DNA from: a virus
DNA length: 35,402 bases
Virus record (IMG/VR): IMGVR_UViG_3300025120_000221
Location: 1-35,402 of that record
Reading direction: 5' to 3' (one strand)
Shown here: piece by piece, positions 7,928 through 14,735 of the stretch
Layout: every line of letters starts with the position of its first letter
Numbering within the stretch: the first letter of the stretch is position 1
Notes under the pieces: generated by a model
The model's input: only the letters and a program-made list of their open reading frames with translations
Database searches by the model: none
Told to the model about the DNA's origin: nothing
Program-made: the position numbers and the translations under genes

Positions 7928-8059
7928 TTACTTCTTCTTTTTCTTTTTAGGGAAGCCAGCTTTCATGTTGGCGTAGGCTTTTTTAGAAATAGTAGATTTC
8001 TTTTTTGGTCTGCTTGTTTTAGCTTTTTTTCTTTTATTTATATTTGCATATAGTGACAT
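7928..8059 (-). CDS. Tiny basic protein, 43 aa
   Basis: MSLYANINKRKKAKTSRPKK, then STISKKAYANMKAGFPKKKK. Short basic proteins with this arrangement are common beside portal or lysis genes of marine phages, and their function is unknown. A GGAGATACT ribosome site directly precedes the ATG. About a third of the residues are lysine, suggesting nucleic acid contact or a virion-internal role. The 76 bases between it and the holin gene hold nothing recognisable. Confidence 0.75.
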   Translation of the reverse strand: MSLYANINKRKKAKTSRPKKKSTISKKAYANMKAGFPKKKKKK

Positions 8060-8068
8060 AGTATCTCC

Positions 8069-8341
8069 TTACCATTTTACTTTGTTAGCCCAGTAAGCTG
8101 CGGACAACTTACCCCTTGCGATATTCTTGGCGTGTCTTGCCTTGAATGATTTTCTTCTTGCTTTACCTTTTTCAGTCATTGGTTTTTTACCAGCACCACT
8201 TACGCCTTGTTGACCAAAGCGAATTAATTTTATGGTGCTACCGACTTTTGCTAAGACAGCGTGTGATTTAGTTTTATGGCTTGGGGTACGTTTAGGTTTG
8301 TTGTAACCAGCGAACTTTTCGCCTCTATAGGTTATTGCCAT
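8069..8341 (-). CDS. Conserved basic phage protein, 90 aa
   Basis: The protein runs ITYRGEKFAGYNKPKRTPSH, then KSHAVLAK, IKLIRFGQQGVSGAG, and ends KARHAKNIARGKLSAAYWAN. The IRFGQQGV and FKARHAKNI...AAYWANKVKW motifs belong to a small basic protein family widespread in marine and large phages whose function is unsettled. The strong positive charge suggests DNA or RNA binding or a virion-associated role. The start ATG overlaps the stop of the upstream 32-aa gene as TAATG. Confidence 0.78.
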   Translation of the reverse strand: MAITYRGEKFAGYNKPKRTPSHKTKSHAVLAKVGSTIKLIRFGQQGVSGAGKKPMTEKGKARRKSFKARHAKNIARGKLSAAYWANKVKW

Positions 8342-8439
8342 TATTTCTTTTTCCTTGGTCTGCCTCTTTTCTTAATGATTGGTTTAGGCTTCATTAGGTT
8401 GTCTAACCATTGCCAAGTTTTAATTAAATATTTTTTCAT
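8341..8439 (-). CDS. 32-aa AT-hook-like microprotein
   Basis: MKKYLIKTWQWLDNLMKPKP followed by IIKKRGRPRKKKK. The RGRP core flanked by basic residues is a textbook AT-hook, a minor-groove AT-DNA binding motif. The N-terminal half is an aromatic amphipathic helix. Its ATG overlaps the upstream stop (TAATG at 8437-8441) and its TAA overlaps the downstream ATG (TAATG at 8339-8343). Two tight junctions are strong evidence that this very short frame is translated. The function is unknown; DNA condensation or packaging is inference. Confidence 0.7.
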   Translation of the reverse strand: MKKYLIKTWQWLDNLMKPKPIIKKRGRPRKKK

Positions 8440-8621
8440 TAGTGTATCAATGTCTCCGTACAAGATATTAGCTCTGAGTCTGGTGGTATTTGTAGAAACA
8501 CTCTTGCGACTCTTTTGGCTTCTTCTAAGTTCTTAGCTTTTATGTCCGAACCAACATAAATAAAATCTCCATCAAGAAATTCTAAATCGTATATCTTATC
8601 CGATTGGTTGGTTGTTTCCAT
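8439..8621 (-). CDS. Hypothetical protein, 60 aa
   Basis: A small acidic protein (DKIYDLEFLDGDFIYVGSDI, then KAKNLEEAKRVARVF) that overlaps the portal gene's 3' end by 26 bp and the 32-aa gene by 3 bp. The predicted beta-beta-alpha pattern is compact. No family is recognised. Its place in the chain of overlapping genes after the portal supports it as a real late gene. Confidence 0.65.
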   Translation of the reverse strand: METTNQSDKIYDLEFLDGDFIYVGSDIKAKNLEEAKRVARVFLQIPPDSELISCTETLIH

Positions 8622-10737
8622 TTGTAAACATTCCTTGAGATTGATTCTTTGCTACTTGTCTAATAGCTTCCCTATCTCTTTCCATGATAGCGTTGATCTC
8701 TGCTACATTTACTTGCGTACCATACTTAGCTTCTAGTTCAGCTATTTTTACCTTTAGATCAGCTTCATGTTCATCACGGTTTCTGTCGTCATCCATGATA
8801 ATTTTCATTCTGTCTGTCTCTGCATCAATGATAGCTTTTTGTGCTAAGTTCTGTGCCTTCATTGCTTCTGCTTGAGCTAACATTTCTTCAGGAGAGGGTT
8901 TCTGATCTTGCGGTTGCTGTGGTGGCATTGGTGGAACGGTTGTGTTTATAAATGAATTAGCATCTTTAAAACCAGCCATCTCAATCATTTTTGTCAATGT
9001 GTTAGCGTACTGCTGTAGATTGAGTAAAGGATTATCAGGGCCTAGTGTTTGTAAGATTTGTTCTTGTTTTTGTGATAAGGCTGTTAAGACTTGGAACTTC
9101 TCTTCATCAGATGATTTAGATATACCAACATTTATAACTAAGTCTTTGTCAGCATCCCAGTATCTAGGATCAATAGGTATAAACTCATTGTTAAGTCTCA
9201 TCATATCTTGACCTTCTTGGTGCTTGATGACAAGTGAGTTAACCAGTTTAAATAAATCTTTCATTCCGTCTGCGAAGTGTCTGCAAATAAGTTCTACTCT
9301 GCCTTGCGCTCCAGACATGGTTGCTGATACTGCTTGGGCGGTAGAAGATTGAAGCGCGTCAGCGTTTAGTCCAGCGGAGGCTTTAGAAACGCCTGTGCGG
9401 TTCTCCTTGGCTTCGTCAAGATAAGACAATACAGGGAATGCTTCTTTACCAACAAAAGGCACAGCGAAAGGCTGTACCATTCCTGGCGCTCTCATTCTAA
9501 TAGGTTGTCCTATATCGGTGTTAAGGACATCGTCAATATTAACTTGTCCTTCAACAATTCCCATTCTCGGAAAGATGGCGTGGCCTAGACTATCAAGGGT
9601 GTCTCTCATTATCTGAGATTTAGCCGCTTGAATAGGCATTAGGTAGTCCGCAGGACATGAACCAATGGAGGTGTGAGGTTCAGGATCGGGACAGAAGAGT
9701 GTAATAGGTAGATCGTCCCAAGGTGTTGCGTTAACAATGTTCATCCCATTGCCTACAGTGCATACCCTAATCCTTTCATCTATACCATCGCCATCTAAAT
9801 CATAAAAAACATAATGCTCTACATAAAGAACATTATTTTGATCAGTTCTATCTACGCCAGAAAAATCAGCGTAAGGATTTCTTGCTTGTTCTTCGTCATA
9901 GCTTTCTGCATCTATAGAGTCACCAGAACCAGCATATTGTTCCATGTCTTCTTTGTTGTAACCCATAGCAACTAAGTCGCTTACAGTTTTTACCATGCGG
10001 TGTGCAACGTAAGGTGATGATTCTAAGTCTCTAGCATTTCTTGATATTAAAACTTCTTCAGGTGGTACTGCTTCTATAACCACCTGGTCTTTAGGTTTAA
10101 TTCTTCTAATTTTAATGTCGTAACTGGCTGGTGTTTCTTGAGTCATCTCTTCGCCAGTCTCAGGATTTTGCAGTGTCATGCTTTGCATTTCTACAGACTC
10201 TTTGATTACCTCTACGTTAGGATCAAGTGTGAGTGCTTGGTAGGCTTCAGGAGAAATGTTTGTGTATTCGTGTGTTGATGCAGTAATGCTGTCATCCCAG
10301 TAGGCTTTTACAAAACCAGTTTTTCTAATCAGTGCGTCTTTGAAAGCATCGTATAAAACTTTGAAGCCAGGGTTTTTTTGCTGGATGACGTAGTTAATGT
10401 AATCGGTTTGCTGTGTAGCAAGTTGTATGTCTTCAGGGCCTTTAGGTATGAACTCAACTATCTTGCTAGTACCAAAAAAGGTACGCATGATAGAGGGAAG
10501 CATAAACAGTACGCTGTCTCTAACGTCTGTTGATATAAACTCTGATTGAAGAGAAGATGTTGATCCAGGCTGATTGCCTAGATAGTAGTCTGTTGCATCT
10601 GCTCTTTGTTCACCAATTTGGTCAATGAAGTCTTTAGCGTCATCCATTTCGGATTTGAGTACGCCTTGTAATTTTTGTTCGTCATAAGACTCTTGTTGTT
10701 CTTCTGTTGCTTCAACTATGTCTTTATCATATTCCAT
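8596..10737 (-). CDS. Portal protein (P22/SU10-like)
   Basis: The 713-aa protein forms the dodecameric DNA channel at one capsid vertex. It has an acidic N-terminus, then helices with DATDYYLG and the conserved STDVRDSVLFMLPSIMRTFF, DALIRKTGFVKAYWDD, a DPEPHTSIGSCPADYL segment, and the stem/wing region ENRTGVSKASAGLNADALQ. The C-terminal 100 residues (EEMLAQAEAMKAQNLAQKA onward) are a long charged helix that would form the barrel. Size and motif order match P22-type portals. It lies 6 bp after terL, the standard packaging order. C-terminal P/Q-rich linkers (PPMPPQQPQDQKPSPEEM) separate the core from the barrel. Confidence 0.92.
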   Translation of the reverse strand: MEYDKDIVEATEEQQESYDEQKLQGVLKSEMDDAKDFIDQIGEQRADATDYYLGNQPGSTSSLQSEFISTDVRDSVLFMLPSIMRTFFGTSKIVEFIPKGPEDIQLATQQTDYINYVIQQKNPGFKVLYDAFKDALIRKTGFVKAYWDDSITASTHEYTNISPEAYQALTLDPNVEVIKESVEMQSMTLQNPETGEEMTQETPASYDIKIRRIKPKDQVVIEAVPPEEVLISRNARDLESSPYVAHRMVKTVSDLVAMGYNKEDMEQYAGSGDSIDAESYDEEQARNPYADFSGVDRTDQNNVLYVEHYVFYDLDGDGIDERIRVCTVGNGMNIVNATPWDDLPITLFCPDPEPHTSIGSCPADYLMPIQAAKSQIMRDTLDSLGHAIFPRMGIVEGQVNIDDVLNTDIGQPIRMRAPGMVQPFAVPFVGKEAFPVLSYLDEAKENRTGVSKASAGLNADALQSSTAQAVSATMSGAQGRVELICRHFADGMKDLFKLVNSLVIKHQEGQDMMRLNNEFIPIDPRYWDADKDLVINVGISKSSDEEKFQVLTALSQKQEQILQTLGPDNPLLNLQQYANTLTKMIEMAGFKDANSFINTTVPPMPPQQPQDQKPSPEEMLAQAEAMKAQNLAQKAIIDAETDRMKIIMDDDRNRDEHEADLKVKIAELEAKYGTQVNVAEINAIMERDREAIRQVAKNQSQGMFTNGNNQPIG

Positions 10738-10743
10738 AAATTT

Positions 10744-12276
10744 TTATCCCACTCGTATTATTCTTGATGTCAATGGTTTCTTGAAATTATACCCTAAAAA
10801 GTTCTCTCCTCCACTAAAACTTGCAGCCGAGGATGCCATGGTCAATGCAAGTGCATCTGCTTTGTCGGGCGATTTGATTCCTCTTTTTTTCATTTCATCC
10901 TTGGACTCTATTTTTATTTTTCCTGTTGATGTATATTTATAAGAAGGCGCTGCCAATTCTGATACAAGCTCATCATCATTAGGAAGTCGGCAATTACGCA
11001 GCGCCAACCAATCCTTAATAGCAAACCATAACTCAGCTCGTAGGTTGAGATAGTTTTTCTTTGACGATGGTGACTCGGCTACGTTGATACCTCTTACTGG
11101 TAAATTTTGTTCCGCTAGTCTATCTACAACTCCTGCACCAAGACCAATAACATCAATAAGTATTTCTTCTGGTCTTTCTATAACTGTGCAATCATCAAAC
11201 TTATTTTTAACTGCACCGCATAATTGCATTAAATCCATCGATTTGTAAGTATTAATTTCAAAAACTGTGTTGCCTTGTCGTACACAAAGTGCTGAGTTGT
11301 CTCCACCAAAACGTGCTACGTCCAGTCCCCAGATGATTGGTGCTTTTGCTGTTAGTGATACATCTCTGTTTACTGCGTTTCTAGCAAGTTCCATTGGTAT
11401 GACTGAGTCATCATCGGAGTTTGGAAACTCTCCGAGTACCTCTACTCTTGCAACGGTAGAATCTTCACCGTACTGCTCTAGCATAGTTTCAAAAAGTTTT
11501 TGGTCAGTACCCTCTACAGTTCGTGAGTCTATTTGTTTTAAATTCCAGAACTTACGTTTAGATGTAAAGCTGTCGTAGAAAGGGCCTGAGTTTCTTCTAG
11601 GGTTGGAGAAGGTAAACCAGTAACGGTTTTCAGTTGGCTCGGAGAAGAAACCCTCGGATACTGAGTAGATAGGAGCTGGAATACCTGATGCTTCATCCAT
11701 AATTAAACATACACCGTATGATGAATGGATACCTGCAAACGCGTCTGGGTTTTCCTCGCTCCATAATTGTGCTTGGGCATAGTAGTAACCAGTGTCTATT
11801 TTTAAATCTCTTCTGAGTGCTTCTTCAAACCAGCCTTCTGGTTTAATTGTGGTGGCTGTCTTAGAGTACCAGTGATTGTTTATTGCTAGGGTTAGCCACT
11901 TACCTAGCTCTGCCCATGTTCTTGATCTGAGCTGTTGTTCGGTGTTAGCAGTTACGATTATGGTTGAGCCTAGTCGTGTGGATAGCATCCATAGTATTAG
12001 CCAGGAGACAAGTGCAGACTTTCCGATACCACGACCAGATGCTACAGCTAATCTAAACATTTCGGGATCAACACGTCCTTGGTTACGTTGGATGTGGACT
12101 GTCATTTTTTTTAAAATTTCTTCTTGCCACTTCCTAGGGCCTTCAAAGTCTTCAAGGGGGGTGTCCTTCTGTCCCCAAGGAAAGATAAACTTTACAAAGT
12201 TGTATGGATCATCTTTTATGTAGGGCGACCATATCTCGGTCATCAATTCCTTTTCTTGTTCTGCTCCGTATTTCAT
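10744..12276 (-). CDS. terL: Terminase large subunit (packaging ATPase and nuclease)
   Basis: The 510-aa protein pumps DNA into the prohead and cuts it. The ATPase domain has Walker A GRGIGKS (81-87) and Walker B CLIMDEA with D194/E195. The RNase H-like nuclease domain has D319 (WGLDVARFGGD), D375 (EILIDVIGLGAG) and D471/D474 (SPDKADALAL), so all catalytic acids are present. The ATG overlaps the stop of the 29-aa gene upstream (ATGA). I did not assign a packaging class from sequence alone, so the choice between headful (pac) and cohesive ends is open. Confidence 0.95.
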   Translation of the reverse strand: MKYGAEQEKELMTEIWSPYIKDDPYNFVKFIFPWGQKDTPLEDFEGPRKWQEEILKKMTVHIQRNQGRVDPEMFRLAVASGRGIGKSALVSWLILWMLSTRLGSTIIVTANTEQQLRSRTWAELGKWLTLAINNHWYSKTATTIKPEGWFEEALRRDLKIDTGYYYAQAQLWSEENPDAFAGIHSSYGVCLIMDEASGIPAPIYSVSEGFFSEPTENRYWFTFSNPRRNSGPFYDSFTSKRKFWNLKQIDSRTVEGTDQKLFETMLEQYGEDSTVARVEVLGEFPNSDDDSVIPMELARNAVNRDVSLTAKAPIIWGLDVARFGGDNSALCVRQGNTVFEINTYKSMDLMQLCGAVKNKFDDCTVIERPEEILIDVIGLGAGVVDRLAEQNLPVRGINVAESPSSKKNYLNLRAELWFAIKDWLALRNCRLPNDDELVSELAAPSYKYTSTGKIKIESKDEMKKRGIKSPDKADALALTMASSAASFSGGENFLGYNFKKPLTSRIIRVG

Positions 12277-12362
12277 ATATGTACCAGTATTAAAAATATT
12301 GCAATGTTGCCTACAGCACCAATGCTAAGTATTGCTAAGATTTCTCGTATTGCCTCTTTCAT
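12273..12362 (-). CDS. 29-aa membrane microprotein between terS and terL
   Basis: MKEAIREILAILSIGAVGNI followed by AIFLILVHI: a short charged start and one hydrophobic helix of about 20 residues. A GGAG site lies 6 bases before the ATG, and the TGA overlaps the terL ATG (ATGA). The same frame stays open upstream to 12539, but those codons have no usable ribosome site and cross a hairpin and T-tract region. I therefore call only the short form. It may be a leader peptide coupling terL translation or a small membrane protein. Confidence 0.55.
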   Translation of the reverse strand: MKEAIREILAILSIGAVGNIAIFLILVHI

Positions 12363-12549
12363 ATTTTGCTCCAAAAAAAATTCAAAAAAATTAAAAAAAA
12401 TTATCGCAAGGGTTACACGTAATATACCCCGTGCGAAAAAATCAAGGGGGGGTATAAGCATCATATTTGTTGGAGCATCTAACAAATCTCTACTTATTGG
12501 CGAACCCTTGAACGCTGTTGCCATGAGGAGGAGCAACAACCGCCATTTA
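12363..12549 (-). promoter_or_regulatory. terS-terL intergenic region with inverted repeats (possible packaging site)
   Basis: These 187 bases separate terS from the next gene. They contain the inverted repeat at 12405-12435, a G7 run at 12446-12452, and a second inverted repeat TTTGTT (12466-12471) / AACAAA (12481-12486). They also hold three A-runs (T-tracts on the - strand) at 12373-12400. Packaging recognition sites often lie in or near terS, so this is a candidate pac/cos region. Nothing in the sequence proves it. Confidence 0.35.
12372..12435 (-). terminator. Hairpin followed by T-tracts downstream of terS
   Basis: On the - strand an imperfect stem (CGCA, mismatch, GGG pairing with CCC and TGCG across 12405-12435) is followed by ATAA and three T-tracts of 7-8 bases spaced by AA or GA. 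Inside the loop is the palindrome TTAC-AC-GTAA. The arrangement is that of a Rho-independent terminator acting on leftward transcripts between terS and terL. It could instead be part of a packaging site. Confidence 0.45.
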
Positions 12550-13047
12550 TTACTTCTTTTTCTTATCAGTCTGATTAATTACCAGACTGTTCATCTCCTT
12601 AGATGTTGTAGGTAAGGGATTTATTTCCTTAGCCTTTAATCTATCCGTACTATATCCGTGCAATCTATCCTTTGCACCAGATAGAACATCATTAAGGTTG
12701 ATAGTTGCATGGACATTCTCAACGCGATCCTTCCATGTCTTCGCGTCTTGATTCTTTAAGTAGAATATCTGAGCGGTAACATTGCCATCAGTTGCTGAAG
12801 TGAACAGGGAATTTGTCACCTGGGCAAGTCCACGAGCCTTTCCCCTTTTTATAGCATCCTCAAATTCCGCAGATCGTTTTCTGTTGCGGTCTATAGTTGA
12901 CCATGAAACGCCCAAAGCACGGGCGATCTGGGTAGTTCCTAGACCTCTTGATGCTAAGTTCTCTACCTGCTCTAAATCAATATTAATCTTCTTTCTACCG
13001 CCCTTTTTAAGAGATTTATTGTCTTTTTTGGGTGTTTTTTGCTCCAT
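12550..13047 (-). CDS. terS: Terminase small subunit
   Basis: This 165-aa protein binds phage DNA and loads terL. It has a lysine-rich N-terminus, then a helix-turn-helix (LASRGLGTTQIARALGVSWS), RKRSAEFEDAIKRGKARGLA, and the oligomerisation segment VTAQIFYLKNQDAKTWKDRV typical of phage small terminases. A K-rich tail follows (DKKKK). It is the first gene of the leftward virion operon, downstream of a promoter at 13132-13160. A GGAG lies rather far (about 17 bases) upstream of the ATG, so initiation may be modest. Confidence 0.85.
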   Translation of the reverse strand: MEQKTPKKDNKSLKKGGRKKINIDLEQVENLASRGLGTTQIARALGVSWSTIDRNRKRSAEFEDAIKRGKARGLAQVTNSLFTSATDGNVTAQIFYLKNQDAKTWKDRVENVHATINLNDVLSGAKDRLHGYSTDRLKAKEINPLPTTSKEMNSLVINQTDKKKK

Positions 13048-13095
13048 AACTGATTTTTTTTATTGCTCCTTAAACCCTTATATTACAGCATCTTT

Positions 13096-13129
13096 CACTT
13101 AAACACTAAGATTTATAAAATAAGTGTTT
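13096..13129. promoter_or_regulatory. Inverted-repeat operator candidate at the late promoter start
   Basis: Two overlapping inverted repeats lie here: CACTTA (13096-13101) with TAAGTG (13121-13126), and AAACACT (13101-13107) with AGTGTTT (13123-13129). They cover the expected start point of the leftward promoter at 13132-13160. A dimeric repressor or activator bound here would control terS and the virion operon. Confidence 0.5.
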
Positions 13130-13131
13130 GA

Positions 13132-13160
13132 AATATAAGTAGTTTTGTGTAACAATTCAA
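13132..13160 (-). promoter_or_regulatory. Sigma70-like promoter for the leftward virion operon
   Basis: On the - strand: -35 TTGAAT (13160-13155), 17-bp spacer, -10 TATATT (13137-13132). It lies in the 152-bp divergent gap between terS and the rightward gene at 13200. A weaker rightward candidate (TTGAAA at 13128-13133, 17 bp, AACAAT) overlaps it, so the two directions may compete for polymerase. Confidence 0.5.
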
Positions 13161-13199
13161 ACAGTCAAGAAAAACTATATTACTTTAGGAGGTAACAAC

Positions 13200-13397
13200 A
13201 TGACAAGAACAAGACAACAAAGAATAGAACAGGTGAAAGCGTTCATTACTATTTCAGAGCTACACAAAGCTAACGGCATTGAGTACAAGGACAAAAACAT
13301 TGACGACCATATCCAAGGTCTTAAGTGGGAACTAGAAGCTCTTACTAACGATGCTATAGTGACTGAACTAGACAGAGTCTGGGCTACCATAAACTAA
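13200..13397 (+). CDS. Hypothetical protein, 65 aa, first gene of rightward island
   Basis: A charged helical protein (TRTRQQRIEQVKAFITISEL, later HIQGLKWELEALTNDAIVTE). It is preceded by a strong site (TTTAGGAGGTAACAAC), nearly the same leader as the gene at 13482. It is followed at once by a Rho-independent terminator, so it can be made as a separate short transcript. No family is recognised. Confidence 0.7.
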   Translation: MTRTRQQRIEQVKAFITISELHKANGIEYKDKNIDDHIQGLKWELEALTNDAIVTELDRVWATIN

Positions 13398-13416
13398 ACC
13401 AACCCCCAACCCAATC

Positions 13417-13440
13417 AACCCCGCATCTGTGGGGTTTTTG
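13417..13440 (+). terminator. Rho-independent terminator after the 65-aa gene
   Basis: Stem AACCCCGC (13417-13424), loop ATCT, stem GTGGGGTT (13429-13436) with one G-T pair, then TTTG. It lies 20 bp past the stop at 13397 and ahead of the next leader. Confidence 0.75.
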
Positions 13441-13481
13441 GGTGCAAGTCATATAATTTAATTACTTTAGGAGGTAACAAA

Positions 13482-13895
13482 ATGACAAAGAAAAACGAGA
13501 TATATTTAAAAGTTAGATTAGCTGAGCATCTTGATTGCGATATAGAGGACATAGAGCAAGGTTATGATGAATCAACTTTTAATCTAGGCGATCAAGAATA
13601 TTTATTATTAACTGATGAAGAAGCCGACCAAAGAGCCGAGGAATACATTAAAGACTCAATATGGGCATTTATCCCCTCTTTCCTTGCAAGTCATACGGGA
13701 CTTGATGAAGAGATAATAAAGCATTTACAGGACAAGAGCGAGAGAGCAAATGATGCTTTATTAAACGCTATTAAAGACATTGATTCTTTTATTAGTGATG
13801 CTATCCGCTGTGATGGTAGAGGGCATTTTATGCATAGCTATGATGGTTATGAGCAAGACTTAGATGATAATTTATTTTTATATAGAATTAATTAA
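13482..13895 (+). CDS. Conserved phage protein, 137 aa, unknown
   Basis: An acidic protein with LLLTDEEADQRAEEYIKDSI, WAFIPSFLASHT, and a C-terminal GRGHFMHSYDGYEQD...LYRIN. The DEEAD..A.EYI.DS.WAF and GRGHF...YDG...YRIN pair is a pattern I associate with conserved small proteins of large phages and mobile elements. It has no known function. The leader ATTACTTTAGGAGGTAACAA is almost the same as that at 13200. Expected to be expressed early, from position. Confidence 0.75.
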   Translation: MTKKNEIYLKVRLAEHLDCDIEDIEQGYDESTFNLGDQEYLLLTDEEADQRAEEYIKDSIWAFIPSFLASHTGLDEEIIKHLQDKSERANDALLNAIKDIDSFISDAIRCDGRGHFMHSYDGYEQDLDDNLFLYRIN

Positions 13896-13905
13896 GGGGT
13901 AAACA

Positions 13906-14004
13906 ATGACATTCAAACAACTAATAACCAAACTAATAGAGAAGCCACGCAACAGAAAAGCGTGGCATGGCTCTTATCTTATTAACCATTTTTTAAAAAA
14001 CTAG
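13906..14004 (+). CDS. Small basic protein, 32 aa
   Basis: MTFKQLITKLIEKPRNRKAW followed by HGSYLINHFLKN, preceded by AAGGGGTAAACA. It begins 11 bp after the 137-aa gene and is followed 9 bp later by the next ATG, so it fills the gap neatly. A perfect 7-bp inverted repeat (GCCACGC 13944-13950, GCGTGGC 13960-13966) lies inside it. The segment could therefore instead be a structured RNA, so I hold the protein call moderately. Confidence 0.5.
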   Translation: MTFKQLITKLIEKPRNRKAWHGSYLINHFLKN

Positions 14005-14012
14005 GGGAAATT

Positions 14013-14228
14013 ATGAAAGCAGATAAAAATTATTTAGTAGATTTCTTACAAAGCGATTTACAGGACGTTGAGAAAATTTTAAACCTTTACCATTTAACAG
14101 CATCAAAAGAAGAGGATAGACAGAACTTTAGCACCCTTCTTGACACTGTTTATTATTGGCAAAGACACGCCAAAAGTTTCAAACAACAGGAGCAAACCAA
14201 TGATATTAAACAAATATGGAGCAGTTAA
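14013..14228 (+). CDS. Hypothetical protein, 71 aa
   Basis: A helical, charged protein (KADKNYLVDFLQSDLQDVEK, later LLDTVYYWQRHAKSFKQQEQ) with an AGGGGAAATT ribosome site. Its 3' end overlaps the next gene by 29 bp. No domain is recognised. Context: rightward island of early-type small genes. Confidence 0.65.
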   Translation: MKADKNYLVDFLQSDLQDVEKILNLYHLTASKEEDRQNFSTLLDTVYYWQRHAKSFKQQEQTNDIKQIWSS

Positions 14229-14397
14229 AACCGATTCCAGATATTGGGATTGTGAATGTGATAATAATTATATTCACAAAAAATCTATAACCCTAGAATG
14301 TGAAGTTTGTAATTCAGAAGAAGATGAATGTTCTGATTCAAGACCAAACGAAATTAAAATGTACTACAAATACTATAAGGAACAACCAAATGATTAA
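14200..14397 (+). CDS. Small zinc-finger-like protein, 65 aa
   Basis: MILNKYGAVKTDSRYWDCEC, then NYIHKKSITLECEVCNSEED and DSRPNEI. A CxC pair (with a nearby H) and a CxxC pair form a likely zinc site. Small phage proteins with YWDCEC..NYIH.KS...C..C....DSR are common and of unknown role. I chose the ATG at 14200, which has AGGAG 7-8 bases upstream, over a TTG further up. It overlaps both neighbours. Confidence 0.7.
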   Translation: MILNKYGAVKTDSRYWDCECDNNYIHKKSITLECEVCNSEEDECSDSRPNEIKMYYKYYKEQPND

Positions 14398-14488
14398 CTG
14401 TATACAAATTTTAATCGTGCTTTCATTCATGGCTTTTTGCCTACATGGAGCATATCTAATAATTACCAAAGAGGATCAAGAGAAATGA
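14390..14488 (+). CDS. Single-pass membrane microprotein, 32 aa
   Basis: MINCIQILIVLSFMAFCLHG followed by AYLIITKEDQEK: one hydrophobic helix (residues about 4-26) and a short charged tail. It starts 8 bp inside the preceding gene's end, with AAGGA upstream, and its TGA overlaps the next ATG (ATGA). Small membrane proteins of this size in early phage regions often interfere with host envelope or superinfection, but no specific role can be read here. Confidence 0.6.
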   Translation: MINCIQILIVLSFMAFCLHGAYLIITKEDQEK

Positions 14489-14580
14489 AAATAGATAGAA
14501 GAACAATACCCAAGCATTTAAGAAGTCTAAGAGATGACCAATTGCATTTATTAATATTACTATTCAAGGAAAGACTATGA
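14485..14580 (+). CDS. Microprotein, 31 aa
   Basis: MKIDRRTIPKHLRSLRDDQL followed by HLLILLFKERL. Basic start, then a leucine-rich amphipathic helix. Both ends are ATGA junctions (with 14390-14488 and with 14577-14735), which is the main reason to believe it is translated. No family is recognised. Confidence 0.55.
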   Translation: MKIDRRTIPKHLRSLRDDQLHLLILLFKERL

Positions 14581-14735
14581 AGCAAGACATGAAATACTTA
14601 AAACGAAAGTACCCCGAACTTTCAAGAATCACCGCTAAGTTTAGCAATGATAAAAAAGATAATATGCGAAGAGTTAAGGTGATGATGTCAACTAAAGACC
14701 ATGAGTTATATTTAAAATTAACGAGTTCTAAATAA
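14577..14735 (+). CDS. Small basic protein, 52 aa
   Basis: MKQDMKYLKRKYPELSRITA, then KFSNDKKDNMRRVKVMMSTK, then DHELYLKLTSSK. Strongly basic with a likely helix followed by two beta strands. It starts in an ATGA overlap with the 31-aa gene and ends in a TAATG overlap with the next. No family is recognised; nucleic-acid contact is possible from charge. Confidence 0.55.
   Translation: MKQDMKYLKRKYPELSRITAKFSNDKKDNMRRVKVMMSTKDHELYLKLTSSK

Noticed and set aside
10744-12276. T7-type (autographivirus) genome
   Set aside because: No single-subunit RNA polymerase or family A DNA polymerase gene occurs in the window, and capsid, portal and adaptor are of the SU10/P22 kind.
12363-12539. 82-88-residue protein read through the terS-terL gap
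   Set aside because: The codons cross T-tracts and a hairpin, the upstream starts lack ribosome sites, and the composition is poor in coding signal. Only the 29-residue end with GGAG is retained.
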